Assembly (NCBI RefSeq): GCF_002865645.1
Contig: NW_020194562.1
Coordinates: forward strand, 682,001-746,000
DNA length: 64,000 bases
Direction of reading: 5' to 3'
Source: Hyaloscypha bicolor E
Taxonomy: Eukaryota; Ascomycota; Leotiomycetes; Helotiales; Hyaloscyphaceae
Of the stretch, positions 1 to 12,672 are shown one piece after another; the stretch's first letter is position 1; each line of letters begins with the position of its first letter. Below the pieces are notes generated by a model. The model was not told where the DNA came from, did no database searches, and saw only the letters and a list, made by a program, of their open reading frames with translations. A program made the translations under genes and the position numbers.

Positions 1-3000
1 ATATTATAGTAAATTTACTAAATAGCTAGAGTAATAGCATTTTAATATATTATTATTTTAATATATATACTTATATATAAAGAACTTAATTATAGTAAAT
101 ATAAATTAAAAGTTTAATAAAATAAATACAACTTTTTTATTTATTTAAAATCTCGAGTTTATATTCTTATAATAAATATATTAGTATTTATTACTAAAGT
201 ATCAGTATTTTAAATATAAGTTTAAGATTTATAGCTTTATTTTATATATTAAATAAAACTAAGTTCTTTATTTTCTTTTTATTATTTTAATTTAAAATAT
301 ATTATAAATTCGTAATTATTTTATTTACTATTTTACATATCTTTTAAATACTTTTATTTTATATTTTATAAGAACTTATTCTAAATTATATTATATAATA
401 AAACAGAAATTGTATTAAGCTTATAAAAGAAATTATTTTATAATATTATATATAAGAAAATAAACTTATTTAAATTAGTAAACTTTTCTTATCTTAATTA
501 TTATTTTAATTTACAGGCTATAATTTACTATAATAAGATTATTTTTCTTAGAATAGGCTATTTTTTTAATTAATAAATTCAGTTATTTTATTATTAGTAA
601 AATTATAGGCTTTTTTTAATATATTATTTATTAGTTAGAAATATATATAAAAGTAATATAGGTTTTTCTTTAATACTTTATATTTTGAGTTTTTATTAAA
701 ATTAAAGCAAATAATATTATAATTAATATTAGTAATAAAATTAAATTAAAGATTAATATTTATAAAATTATATTTAAAGTTATTATTAGATATTAATTAA
801 AATCTCCTAAAAATCGAAATCGAAATTATAATTCTTTAAAAATATTAACTTTTTTTTATTTACAAAAAAATCTAGTAAATATATAAAGAATTAATAGGCT
901 TTTATAATATAAAATTAGAAAATAAAGATTAATTAATTTCTAAGAACTAAAAAGAAAAAAGAAATAATATAAGCAAATTACGAATTATATAATTAAAAAT
1001 TTATTATATATTTTATCTTATATATATTTCGACTTTAAATTCATGTGTTTCTATATTTAATTTATTATTTAAATACTAGTAAATACTTTATTTTATATTA
1101 TATAATTATATAAATTGTATTTAAAATACTAGTAAATAATTTAACTATTACTAAATATATTTAAAATATAAAGAAATACTTTTTAATATTAAATTATATT
1201 CGAAATATAAAGAAAGTCTTTTTCTTTCTTTATTATATTATATAAATTATATTTAAAGTATTTTTTAAAGCATTTACTAAAAGTACTCGAAATTATATAA
1301 AATATTTATATTAATACCTTTATTATTATAATTATAATATAAGTATTACTAGTTTTAAAGAAAGTTTAAAAGTCAAAAAATTAGAAAAAGAAATTATAAA
1401 TTGAAAATATAAAATTAAAATATATATTAAAGCTTTTATAAATATTATAGTAATTATGGAAATTATAGTAATTATAGTAATTATAGTAATTATAGTAATT
1501 ATAGTAATTATAGTAATTATAGTAATTATAGTAATTATAGTAACTTATAGTAATTATAGTAATTATAGTAATTATAGTAAATTATAGTAATTATAGTAAT
1601 TATAGTAATTATAGTAATTTTAGTAATTATAGTAATTATAGTAATTATAGTAATTATAGTAATTATAGTAATTATAGTAATTATAGAAATTATAGAAATT
1701 ATAGAAATTATTAGATTCGGAACTAAATAAGAAAAAAAGTATAGAAGTATTAAAACTATTAAAATTATATATAAAAGAAAAAAGAATTAGAAATTATTGA
1801 AATTATTAGACTTAGAATTAAATGTAAAAAAAGTAAAAAAAGATTAAAAATTATTAAAATTATATAAAATTATATACTTATATTTAGTATATAGCTTTAG
1901 CTTTATATATTATATATATTGTTGTTTTTATTTACCTGAAATAAAGACTTATATAATAAAAGAAGCTAAAAGCAAAAATAAAGAAATCTTAATATTATAT
2001 AGCTAATTAAATAGAAAATATATAATTAAACTCTTATTAAAATAGCTTTTTATAATAAATAAATAAGTTTTAAATATTAGAATTAGAGGAATCTTTATAT
2101 TATATAAGTTTATTAATATATTAAAAATAAGAATAAGAAACTTATAAAATATCTAGCTTTATAAATAAAAGAGAAAAGTTAAAATTAATAGAAATAGCTA
2201 TTATATAATTAGTAAAATTAATAGAAATTAATATAATTAGAACCAAATTATAAAGCTTAATAAAAGAGAATAAAGAAAAGAAAATTATAATATTCGTATA
2301 ATTAGTTAAAATATAATATATTTAAAAGCAATTATAAAAATAATATAATTAAAGCCTAAACTATAATATTTAATAAGAAAGAATAAAGAAATAAAAAACA
2401 AAAAAATAATAATATTTATAAAATTAGCTAAAATATAATATATTTAAAAGTAATTATAAAAGAAGTAATAAAAGAAAGTTTTAAACTAAATAAGAGAAGT
2501 TATTATTATTATATATATAATATAATTATAAATTTATATTATAAAAAAATATATATTAGAATAAAGCTTTAAAATATATATATTTTTTTAGTTTACTAAT
2601 ATAATAAAATTATAAAACAAGTAATAATATATAAAGAATTAATAGGCTTTTATAATATGAAATTATAATTATAAGTAAGATATAAAATTAGAAAGTAAAA
2701 GTTAGTCGATTTTTAAGAACTAAGAATAAGAAAGGAATAATATAAGCAGATTATAGATTATATGGATATTTAAAGGTTATATAATAGAACCACGTAACTA
2801 TGAGATAAAATACCTACTATAAAGTGAGTTAGTATAGCTATTTTAAGCTATAAATAGCCAGAACCTTATTATCTCGTTATATATATAATATTAGAAGTCT
2901 TATTAGAAGATAATTATTAAGAAATAATCTTGCGGAATAAGTTAAAGCAAGTAAAAGAATAATAGTTATTCTGGATTTGGCTAATCTTAATAAAAGAGGA

Positions 3001-3700
3001 AAGGTAATTAGATCTTAAGAAGTATATAGTAAAGAGAAATATTATTTAGAAAGGGCAAGGCGGCTGCTTTTAATATATTTTCGAGCCAGGAGGCATTTGT
3101 TTCGAGCAAATTAATATAACTATTTTCTGGATTTCCCTGAAATAGAATTATAGCTGTTTTAGCAGGTTAGAAGTAAAGTTTAGGCTTAGTAAGTTAAATC
3201 TGTACTTAGAGTAGCAAGTAATTAGATTAACTTAGGCAAGGGCTACTAAGTCTTAATTAAGGCAGGATCCCTTTCTTAAAACAGTAAGAAAAGGCTACTT
3301 AAAACGGCAGGGTTTCCGCTTATAGGCAAATACTATAGGCAAAATATAATTATAATATCTATAATAAAAAAAATACTAATTATTATAAAATCTTTTAGTT
3401 ATTAAAAACTAGAATTTAAAAAATAATATATAACTAAAAGTTTATATAAATTATAAAGCAAGTAAATAATTACTAGGCTTATTAAATAAAGCTATTAGTA
3501 AAGTATTCTTTTATTATTATATATTAGTTAAAGAAAAATAATACTAAAGTATTTATAAAGCTTATAGAAATAATTATTATATAAAATAATTACTAAAACT
3601 ACTAAATTTAATAAATCTTTATACTTGAATCTTATATTTAGCTATAAAAAGAATTCGTTTAAATTATATGCATATATTAAAGCATTTTGAAAAGATTACA
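1..3700. repeat. AT-rich RIP-degraded repeat block
   Basis: About 3.7 kb of very AT-rich DNA without a supportable gene. TA-rich dinucleotides and dense stops on both strands fit RIP-mutated transposon remains. A repeated stretch around the words aataggcttttataatat and gaataatataagcaaatta occurs near 885-1000 and again, less mutated, near 2632-2765. These could be the two LTRs or two copies of one element. A patch at about 2760-3340 is less AT-rich and may be a less mutated internal part. No domain could be read in it. Confidence 0.7.
1450..1695. repeat. 9-bp tandem array (ATTATAGTA)n
   Basis: About 25 copies of a 9-bp unit ATTATAGTA, with a few one-base variants, ending in a variant ATTATAGAA form. 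It lies in non-coding AT-rich DNA. Confidence 0.9.
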
Positions 3701-3844
3701 TTTGTGCTAGGTTGTCTTACTCCTCTGGTCTGACCTACATGTCTAGCCAGCCTCAACCACTCGTTAGAGCAAAAGAATGGGGTGTCAAAGGCTCACGACA
3801 TTTGATATTCTCCCCATTAAATGATTGAATCTGTTTCTTGTTCC

Positions 3845-6184
3845 TTACAGCCTCACACCTCCATGCTTTGTACCAAAGAATGCCTCAATTCCTCTCACAA
3901 CTCTATCCTGAATATCCTCTCCCATACCACGAAAAAGCGGCAAGCGTACAAGCCGTTCACTTTCCCTCGTCGTAAAGCGATCTTCTCCTTTAAATCTCCC
4001 AAACCGTTTCCCCGGCTCGCAGGCATGAAGGGCGCTGTAATGACACAAAATACTAATCCCACTGCCCTTCATATACCCCACAAATCTCCCGCATTCCTCC
4101 GCATCTTTTAGCCTCAAGTAGAAAATATGAGCATTATGCCTGCCCTCTCCTTCCACGCCCGGTAATACCAGCCATCCTTTCTCACCAAGACTTCGTAACA
4201 ATACTTGATAACGACTCCATAGCCTCATTCTCTCCGTCACCATGCCCTCAGCACATTGTAGCTGACTCCAAAGATACGCCGCCTGAATCTCACTCATGCA
4301 GAAACTAGAACCAATACATTGCCACGTATACGCCTTCCTCCCACCCTTCAAAAACGCACTCCGATCCGTTCCCTTCTCCGCTACTAAATCCGCCTTATCT
4401 CTCAACGACACATCATTAATCAACACAGCCCCACCTTGACCCCCCGAAGTCACGTTCTTAGATTCGTGAAAACTGACACATCCAATATGACCAATACTCC
4501 CAAGCGCTCTGCCCTTGTACGTCGAAAGCAATGCTTGTGCTGCATCTTCCACAACCATTAGCTTGTGCTTTTTGGCGAGTGCCATGATCGAGTCCATTTC
4601 ACATGCATTACCTGCATAATGAACTGGTACGATCGCTCGAGTCTTACTCGTGATGGCGGCTTCGATTTTGGTTTCATCGATATTCATGTTATCGGGTCTG
4701 ATATCCACGAATACAATCGCCGCGCCGCGGAGGATGAAGGCGTTGGAGGTGGAAACGTAGGTGTAGCTTGGCATGATGACCTCGTCGCCGGGTTGGATGC
4801 CTAGGACTAGTGCTGCCATTTCGAGGGCGGTGGTTCCGGAAGCTGTTAGTGTTACGGGGCCACATTGGAGGGTTTCCTGGAGCCATTTCTCGCAGTTGCG
4901 AGAGAAGGTGCCGGCGCCGGAGAGACTTTCGTTCTGAATTGCTGTTCGTATGTTGGCCAGTTCGGTTCCGATGATGGGAGGGATGTTGAACGGTACGGCT
5001 TTGGACTGTTTTTCTGTTGTGGCAGCTCGGGTGCTCGCACCTTTCACTTCGGAGTCTTGAGTAGAGAGGAACCAGTCAATAGTCTTTTGAATGCCTTCCT
5101 CAAGACTGACAACTGGTGTCCAGTTTAACACCTCCTTAGCCAACGTGATGTCGGGTTGCCTTTGGACTGGATCATCAACCGGCATTGCAGAATACCTGAT
5201 AGGATCATCAAGGACTCGAAATCTATTCTTCTTAACCAAATCCACCACAACATGTGCGAGGTGGTCGATCCGACAAAGAGAGTCATTTCCAATATTTATC
5301 GGTTGGCAATAATCACTAGCCATGAGTTTGGTAAGTCCAGAAATGCAATCCGTCACGTATTGAAAGCATCGAACTGCAGAACCATCACCCGTTATGTTGA
5401 TAGGCTGGCACTTCATCGCGGCGGCAATGAAGTTAGATACCACGCGACCGTCTGAGGCTGGCATGCCAGGACCGTAGGCGTTGAATATCCGAGCAATACG
5501 AATGTCGATGTTGTGGCTCTGCTGGTACGCATAACACATTGCCTCAGCTACTCGTTTGCCTTCATCGTAGCAGGATCTTGGCCCGTATGGATTTACGTTG
5601 CCGAAGTAAGATTCGGGTTGTGGGCATATGAGAGGATTTCCGTAGACCTCTGAGTGGAGAAGGATTGATGTTAATAAATATATTTTGACATTTGAAATAT
5701 AGCTGAATAGAAGAAAACCCAACATACCAGATGTGCTAGAGAACAACAATCGTGCGCTGCATCGCAATGCACATTTAAGCAAGTTTTCCGTGCCAACATA
5801 GCAGGTCCGCAGCGTCTTTATTGGGTCGCGCTGATAATGCTTTGGACTTGCTGGACATGCCAAGTGATAAATCTGATCAACATAAAGGTCGTTAAGAGGT
5901 TCTGCTATATCCTGTCTACTCAGTGATCAGCTTTTGCGGCATCCATAGAAAACGGATGTGAAAATCTCACCGAAGAACCGTGAGGTTCGGGGAGGCAATC
6001 AGGTGACTGATAGTGCCCTCCAGGCCATTGACGAACGCATCTAGAAGGACCACATTGTGTCCTTCTTTGAGGAGATGTTCAACGAGGTTAGACCCTAGGA
6101 ACCCCGCTCCCTGTTTTAATTTGATTAGTGTCTCCCAACTGGATTCTTATGTTGAATACATACACCAGCTACTAGTATTTTCAT
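3845..6184 (-). CDS. Fused UDP-glucuronate decarboxylase-like SDR and WecE-type sugar aminotransferase
   Basis: Proposed CDS of four exons: 6184-6164, 6110-5971, 5915-5728, 5649-3845 (introns of 53, 55 and 78 bp; 717 aa). The start MKILVAG joins to GAGFLGS across intron 1, restoring the GGAGFLGS Rossmann motif at residues 7-14. Residues 1 to about 312 follow the UDP-glucuronate decarboxylase (UXS) family: TSE at 115-117, SCYDEGK with Tyr144/Lys148, RIARIFNAYGP near 168-177. After a linker of about 20 residues, 335-717 is a complete fold-type-I PLP aminotransferase closest in motifs to bacterial WecE: VVEDAAQ with Asp485 and SFHESKN with the PLP lysine Lys514. The SDR half should give a UDP-4-keto-pentose (or UDP-xylose) and the second half should aminate C4. 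All three introns lie in the SDR half; the aminotransferase half has none. Gene models that read through intron 3 (divisible by 3, no stop) would be wrong by 26 residues. Exact substrate is inferred. Confidence 0.9.
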
Positions 6185-6700
6185 GTTTTGGGTTCGAATT
6201 TTGAGAACTCCGGCTCTCTTTGAAATTTGATGAGATGAAATTATTGATTCAATAATTGGAAAATAATCTCTAAAGAATGGTTTCAACATACGAGGGATGT
6301 GTCGCGTGCTCACTTCCATGGGGCGAAGAGACTTTGACGTTGTGTAAGGCTGGGGGGCGCCCTGCCTGCTGCTCGCTTCAAAATTCATTCCCGTGGTGCA
6401 GGTACCCATGCGAGAATTATGTCAAACACCCTTGTCTGCTGAATCCTTTCGGCTTCTCGGGTATTCTTTGCATAGAACTACCCCTTGCGAAATTTTCCCG
6501 AAGAGAACTCACGGAAAGTTAGTCTGAACGCACGCTGGATCCTTAGGGATTCAGTAACCTGGGTCGAAAGCCGTGCTGCTGACACGGATTCAAGGTGGGA
6601 GTTAACTCCTACACTGGGTTACTCCAGGGGACTGAGCGTATCATTTAGCGCTTACAGGGGCTTCACCGACTAATGAGCGAATTTGGACGTTGCACTATGC
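6185..6700. other. Upstream region of the SDR-aminotransferase gene
   Basis: About 500 bp of ordinary base composition before the AT-rich block. It should hold the promoter of the minus-strand fusion gene. Short open frames on the plus strand have no recognisable domain. No clear regulatory motif was identified. Confidence 0.4.
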
Positions 6701-7275
6701 ATCCACCGCCAAAAAATTGTCCCATCTTGCTGCAGTTCATGTGAAAATTCATGATTTTTGACCTTTGAGAAATGCCGAAAGTGTAATTATTCGCATATTA
6801 ATTTAACTAATTTTGATACCAATTTTAATAATATTGTGGTATTATTAGTAGCCTAATATGCCCTCTTATTACCTTTCTTGCCTTTATTTATTTCTCTTAG
6901 AAAAATAGTATTATTCTTGATTTTACTAGAATATCTTTTAATACTCTTCTAAGAAATTAGCTCAAATATTAGTTTATAAAGGAAAAGAAAAGAGGAAAAG
7001 AGCTAGTTATACTTAATATTATTATAAAGGAATTAAGAGCATTTAAATATCACAAAATAATAACTAATTTTTCAAGAGTAATAAAAGAAGTTATTAATAC
7101 TAATAAATTAAATATATTTCGAGAGTACTTTTAAAGAAGTAAAAAAAGAAAAAAAGTTAATTTTATAAAAGTAAATAATTGGCCTAATTATTTAAAGACT
7201 AATTTCTTTATTTTATCTTTATTAATACCTTTATTAATCTACTAATTTGAATTTTTAATAATAATTAAAACTTCT

Positions 7276-7469
<194 letters not shown>

Positions 7470-8489
7470 CCGAATTATATTTTCTAAAATATTCGAGCTT
7501 TTTAAATAATACATAATTACTTTACTAATTTAAAGAAATATATTATATAATAAGAATTCTAGCCTTTATTATATAATTCAATAAAAGCTTTTAGTAAAGT
7601 ATATAAATTTTCGAAAACTAGTAATAATTAATAAAAAATTAAAATACTTAAATAGCTTTTTAAGTTTATTAATACATATATTAAAAAATATTTGAATTAA
7701 ATTATTTAATACTTAAAAAAGTATATTTTTATTAAATATAAAATAATAAATTATATAAATAAAAGTATAACTTTAATTCATTTATTTAATAATATATATA
7801 TATATCTTTTAGAAAACTATAATATTATTCTTATAAATTTATTTACTATACAAATTAATATTTTTATATTAGAAAAACTTGAAATAAAAGTCTTTTATAA
7901 GTTTTATTAATATAAAAAGAAATAAAAAAAAACTTTTATTTCTTAAATTTTTATTAGATTTTTTTTTAATTAATTTATATTTTTTTTAAAAAATCGTAAT
8001 ATATTTTTAATATTCTTATTATTTATATATTAATTATAATAAGTAATTAAGTCTTTAAATCAATTAAAACTAGTTTTTAATCTTTTATATATAATTACTA
8101 ATTTAATTACTTTTAAATAAGCCTCTTTTATTATAAACTTTCTATAATCGAAAATACGAAATTAAATATTAATTAAAATTATAAATAAGTTCTATTTTAT
8201 ATATATTAATTATAAATTAATACATATAATAATAAAGAAAATAAATAAAGAAGCAAAGCTTTTAAAGAAATTAATAGCAGATTTATTACTAAATTAAAAG
8301 AATAATTTAGGCAAAATTAAGGCTATTAAGTATAATAAAAATAAGAATAATTAGAAAAATATTAGTACTTTTATTAATATAAATAAAATAAATAAATGAA
8401 AGTATAATTTTAGTATTGTAATTATATTATATAACTAATTATATATATAATAATAGAAGCCTATTAAATATAATTTAATTATATAAAAA

Positions 8490-8895
8490 AATTCCAACCC
8501 TAGTATGCAGAAGCACTTTTCTTACCTGGTACTACTACGGTGACCCGAGATCAATTAGCGGAAGATATATGTAATATATATCCAATCTACTGAGGCAAAC
8601 AGTTTTGGATGCTAGTATAGTGAACTCGGGAGCGGAGGTGAGTGCGGGAATTGGCACGGACTCACCGCTAAGTATGTGGGCAATACGGCCGCACAAGCCA
8701 CAAACCCACTGGGCAGATTAAATGCAGGCTCTCCCTAGTATCTATAATTAATCTTCCAGGGCGCGGCTGCACAAGCCACAAACCTACTAGGCAGATTAAT
8801 GCAGGCTCTCCCTAGTATCTATAATTAATCTTCCAGGGTATGGCTGCATAAGCCACAAACTCACTGGGCCTCTAACCCCTATATTACCAAAACCC
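8490..8895. other. Unmutated island with 78-bp tandem repeat
   Basis: About 400 bp of normal GC content with many intact CpA sites inside RIP-type DNA. From 8687 it holds two full units of 78 and 77 bp (8687-8764, 8765-8841) and a partial third (8842-8877). The units start with GGCYGCACAAGCCACAAAC and contain CTCTCCCTAGTATC. No coding frame or RNA gene was recognised. Confidence 0.7.
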
Positions 8896-10108
8896 CGATT
8901 TTTCATAACATTACGCATTTGCATATTATACTTGGCTTTCGAGATTTTTAAATAAAGTAATTCTGTAATTCTTTATTTAATTATTAAGGCTATTTTTAAA
9001 AAATTCTTTATATAAGTAATTAAATTTAATATTTTCTTAAATAAGGCAAAGAAAAGTCAAGGATATATAAGCTATTTAGGATATATAAGCCTTTAAAGTA
9101 TATAAACCTTTAAAGTATATATGTCTTTAAAATATATAAGCTTTTGAAATATATAAGTCTTTATAATTACTTTATAATTATTAATATAACTATAGCTATA
9201 ATTATAGCTCGTATCTCGAGAGTTATATAACCTTATAATATATAGATAACTTAATTAGTAAACTAGTTCCAATTAAGCTTAATAGATTTAAGAGAAGTAT
9301 ATTAATATTATAATATTATATTTCTTACTTTTAAATAATAAATTATTTTATTAAATAAATATTATATAATACTAGTAAACTAATAATAACTATTTTATTT
9401 AAATTTTATTAGTCTTTCCAGAAATTATTCTTTATATATTAAGCTTATTAAAGCTTTTATTATTCTTATAATTATATGAATTATAATTAATATATCTATA
9501 TATATATATATATAAGAATTTAAATAACTATAAAAAGTTAAAAATTAAAAAAGTTATATTTAAAGATCTTAAGAATTTAGGAAATAACTTCAAATTTTTA
9601 AGTAAGAAAGTAATATTAAAAAAGAACTTCAAAAATTTACAAATATAAAAATATCTTATTAGAAGAATTCTAAGAAATCTAAATTAAAGAAAATAATTAG
9701 AAAAATATATAGGCTATTTACAAGTTTGTATATATCTTATATTATAAGTAATTTATTATATAAGAAGTAAAAAGTAGCAAAAAAAATCAAGTGCAATGTG
9801 CGCAATGTCATATGCAATGTTTTTTTTCGGGGTTTTGGCAGGAGGATTGCTATCAGCCTCGGTACAATCAGCGCGTCGTGGTCAAAGCAAGTCATCCAAT
9901 ATCTCGGTTATATAGCGGGCAAGCGTTCCTAATCGGGACAAAACACTTTGAGCCTCCCAACGCGATTGGGCAGCTCGCTGGCCCCATAGTACGGACGTCC
10001 TGTGATTAATCTTCAAACTCTGAGATTGTTACCTGGAGTATTGATATGCAGCACCCCCTCCCCCTCCCCCCATTGTTGAGGTTTGGGGTACCCTCCCTTT
10101 CCTTCGAA

Positions 10109-11720
10109 ATGGCCAAGAACGAGGAGGAAGCAATTACAAAAATCTGCTGCATTGGAGCGGGTTATGGTATGTCTCTCCAAGTTCGAAAGGTTGCCCAAGT
10201 AAGCCACATGAAAAATACTGACATCTTATAGTGGGTGCAACAACGAGTGCCGTTATTGCATATAAAAACCCCTCCGTGGACGTCGTCGTGGTCGACTCAT
10301 GCGAAGCTCAAATCCATGCTTGGAACTCCGGAAACTTTCCAATCTATGAACCTGGGTTGAAAGACATTCTCTCAGTTGTGGCTCGCTCTGGAAGCAGTGG
10401 TGGTGATGTTCGAGGAGAAAAGAAAGCACGAAAAGCTTCCACCTCGAGTATTGGAAATCTTGTATTCTCATCCAACATCGAGCACGCGGTCCAGAATGCA
10501 CAGTTGATCTTTGTCTGTGTCGATACGCCCACCAAAACAAGGGGCACTGGATCGGGGTTTGCAACTGATCTGCGGTCTGTGGAGGCCTCAGTTAACCGAA
10601 TCATGGATTTGTCGACAACAAGTAAAATTATTGTTGAAAAAAGCACAGTAACCCTCCTATAAGTTTTCCCTAGTTGCGCAGCTGCTGATTTAGTGCCCAG
10701 GTGCCATGTGGAACTGCAGCTGGGCTACGAGAACTCTTGGCTAGGAGTAATGGCAAAGGGGTGAAGCATGAAATTTTGTCCAACCCGGAGTTCCTTGCTG
10801 AGGGGAGTGCCATTCGTGACCTCCTTCACCCAGATCGAGTCATTATTGGCTGTGAAGATACAATAGCTGGAAAACAGGCCACAGCGAGACTTGCTTCCTT
10901 GTATAAAGCCTGGGTTCCAGAAAACTGCATAATTTCCCTGAATCTCTGGTCGTCAGAGCTTGCAAAACTCGCAGCTAATGCTCTACTTGCACAACGAATC
11001 AGCAGTATCAACTCATTGAGTGCCATTTGTGAAGCTGTTGGTGCTGATATTCATGAGGTCGGGCGAGTGTGTGGCCTAGATCGACGCATTGGGCCAGAAA
11101 TGCTCCGACCATCGATTGGATTTGGCGGGAGTTGTTTTGAGAAAGACATTCGGAGCCTAGTTTACCTCGCCGAGGGTCTTGGACTCAGAAGTGTTGCAGC
11201 TTATTGGATGTCCGTGCTAGATTTGAATGAGTACCAGAAACATCGTCAAACCAGTCGCATCGTGGATTTTCTACATCCTGCTGCTTGTGATCGAGTCGCT
11301 ATTCTCGGCTTCTCCTTCAAGAAAGATACAGGGGATATTCGAGGAACGCCTGCGTTGGCTCTTGTGAGGGACTTTGCTGATAGAGGCTTCCAAATAAACA
11401 TATACGATCCTCGAGCAAAGATTGGAAGCATCCAGGAGATGCTTGATCGCGAGCTGCCACTCTCATCGCGACACAAGCCAACTGCCATATTTTCGTCCGC
11501 TTCAGAAGCGTGCGACCAAGTTCATGCAATAGTCATTGCAACTGCATGGGACCAATTTCGGACAAATTCGAAGGAAACGACGTTAGACTGGACGTCCATA
11601 GCATGCCATATGCAAGAACCAAAAGTCTTGTTCGACTGCTGCAACGTAGTCAAAGCTGGATATCTTGAGGGCTTAGGAATGAAAGTGGTAGAATTAGGCA
11701 GGAGACGAGCGTTACTTTAG
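10109..11720 (+). CDS. UDP-glucose 6-dehydrogenase
   Basis: Three exons: 10109-10166, 10232-10647, 10701-11720 (introns of 65 and 53 bp, donors GTATGT and GTAACC), 497 aa. It oxidises UDP-glucose twice with NAD+ to UDP-glucuronate. Visible: Rossmann motif GAGYVGA at 17-23, completed only by splicing intron 1; FPIYEPGLKD in the N-terminal domain; EKSTVPCGTA rejoined across intron 2; NPEFLAEGSA (Glu192); SSELAKLAANA (Lys247, Asn251); and GFGGSCFEKD with the catalytic Cys303. The C-terminal UDP-binding domain (GFSFKKDTGDIRGTPA) is complete. Met at 10109 is preferred over an in-frame ATG at 10046 because the Rossmann strand follows directly. It supplies the substrate of the SDR half of the fusion protein at 3.8-6.2 kb. 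A housekeeping copy probably exists elsewhere in the genome (inferred). Confidence 0.93.
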
Positions 11721-12672
11721 ACATAAGAATAGAATAGAAAGAAAAGGCGCGTTACAAATTGATGAGTTGAACATCCGCCAGATACCTATTCCAATTCTAT
11801 AACAAAGCAACAATTTGATATGTGAAGTGACTTCCTCATAGCTGTTAAACTAGACAGAGCGCTAGTTCTGGGAGTTCTAAAGCTTATTTCTCTACTAATA
11901 TTAGGACCTTAATAGGCTAGGGGCACCCCGTTCGGCGCCTTCGGCGCCTCACGGCGTATGGGGCATAACTGCATACGGGACGCATCTATATACAAAGCAT
12001 ATTTATATTTAAAGTATATTCTCTACTAATACTAGGAGCTTAGGAGGCCAGGGGCACGGTGTTTGGCGCCTTTGGCGCCTTATAGGAGCGTATATATACG
12101 TATACCTTAAGTATAGGAAGTATATATATATTCTTGAGGATATACTTCCTAAGCAATTATAAGTAAGGAACAGAGGGACGTATATCTTGCCTACCTTTTA
12201 TATATATACCGGGGGCTAAAAAATAGCCGAAAAAGAAAGCCTTACTTTATAATAAAATTATAAAAATTAGCTTGCAAAGTACGGAGGAAGGGGTTTAGAA
12301 AGGAATCCAATTCTTAATTATATAAGTACCCGTTCTAGGGTTTATCCAGAGAGGATACTTATGTATTCTAATCAGAGTTGGCCTCCTGTCATTTCCCCTT
12401 TGGGCGTATACCCATGTTTTAGGAATGCTACGCGAGCAAAACAGGGATGTTGCAGGGATTGGCAGGGGCACACTGTTTTTGTATCTATAGTACCACGCTC
12501 AAAACATTACATAAGCCGGCATCCTAGAGGTTCTGCACCAACATCGCCTTCCCCGAATATTTCTTCATTGTACACTCAAACGCTGATAAATAAATAAGCA
12601 CCACAACACTTCACCTGTGAGCAAAAAACAAAATCGCTACATCCCCACCGCGCCTGGTCAAAACCCTAAAAG
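11721..12672. other. Intergenic region with repeated GGCGCC hairpins
   Basis: Between the dehydrogenase and the formyltransferase. A segment of about 62 bp starting TTCTCTACTAAT occurs twice (11888-11949 and 12019-12080). Each copy ends in a short perfect hairpin, GGCGCCTTCGGCGCC at 11934-11948 and GGCGCCTTTGGCGCC at 12065-12079. The rest should contain the formyltransferase promoter. Small open frames here show no domain. Confidence 0.6.

Noticed and set aside
3845..5863. Reading the fusion gene as one uninterrupted frame
   Set aside because: The stretch after SSTS reads GMLGFLLFSYISNV and breaks the conserved TSEVYG motif. It is a 78-bp intron with GTATGT and CACTCAG signals, and two upstream exons complete the Rossmann fold.
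8490..8895. tRNA, 5S rRNA or CRISPR-like array
   Set aside because: No cloverleaf or 5S sequence is recognisable. The repeats are directly adjacent 78-bp units without spacers, and CRISPR does not occur in fungi.
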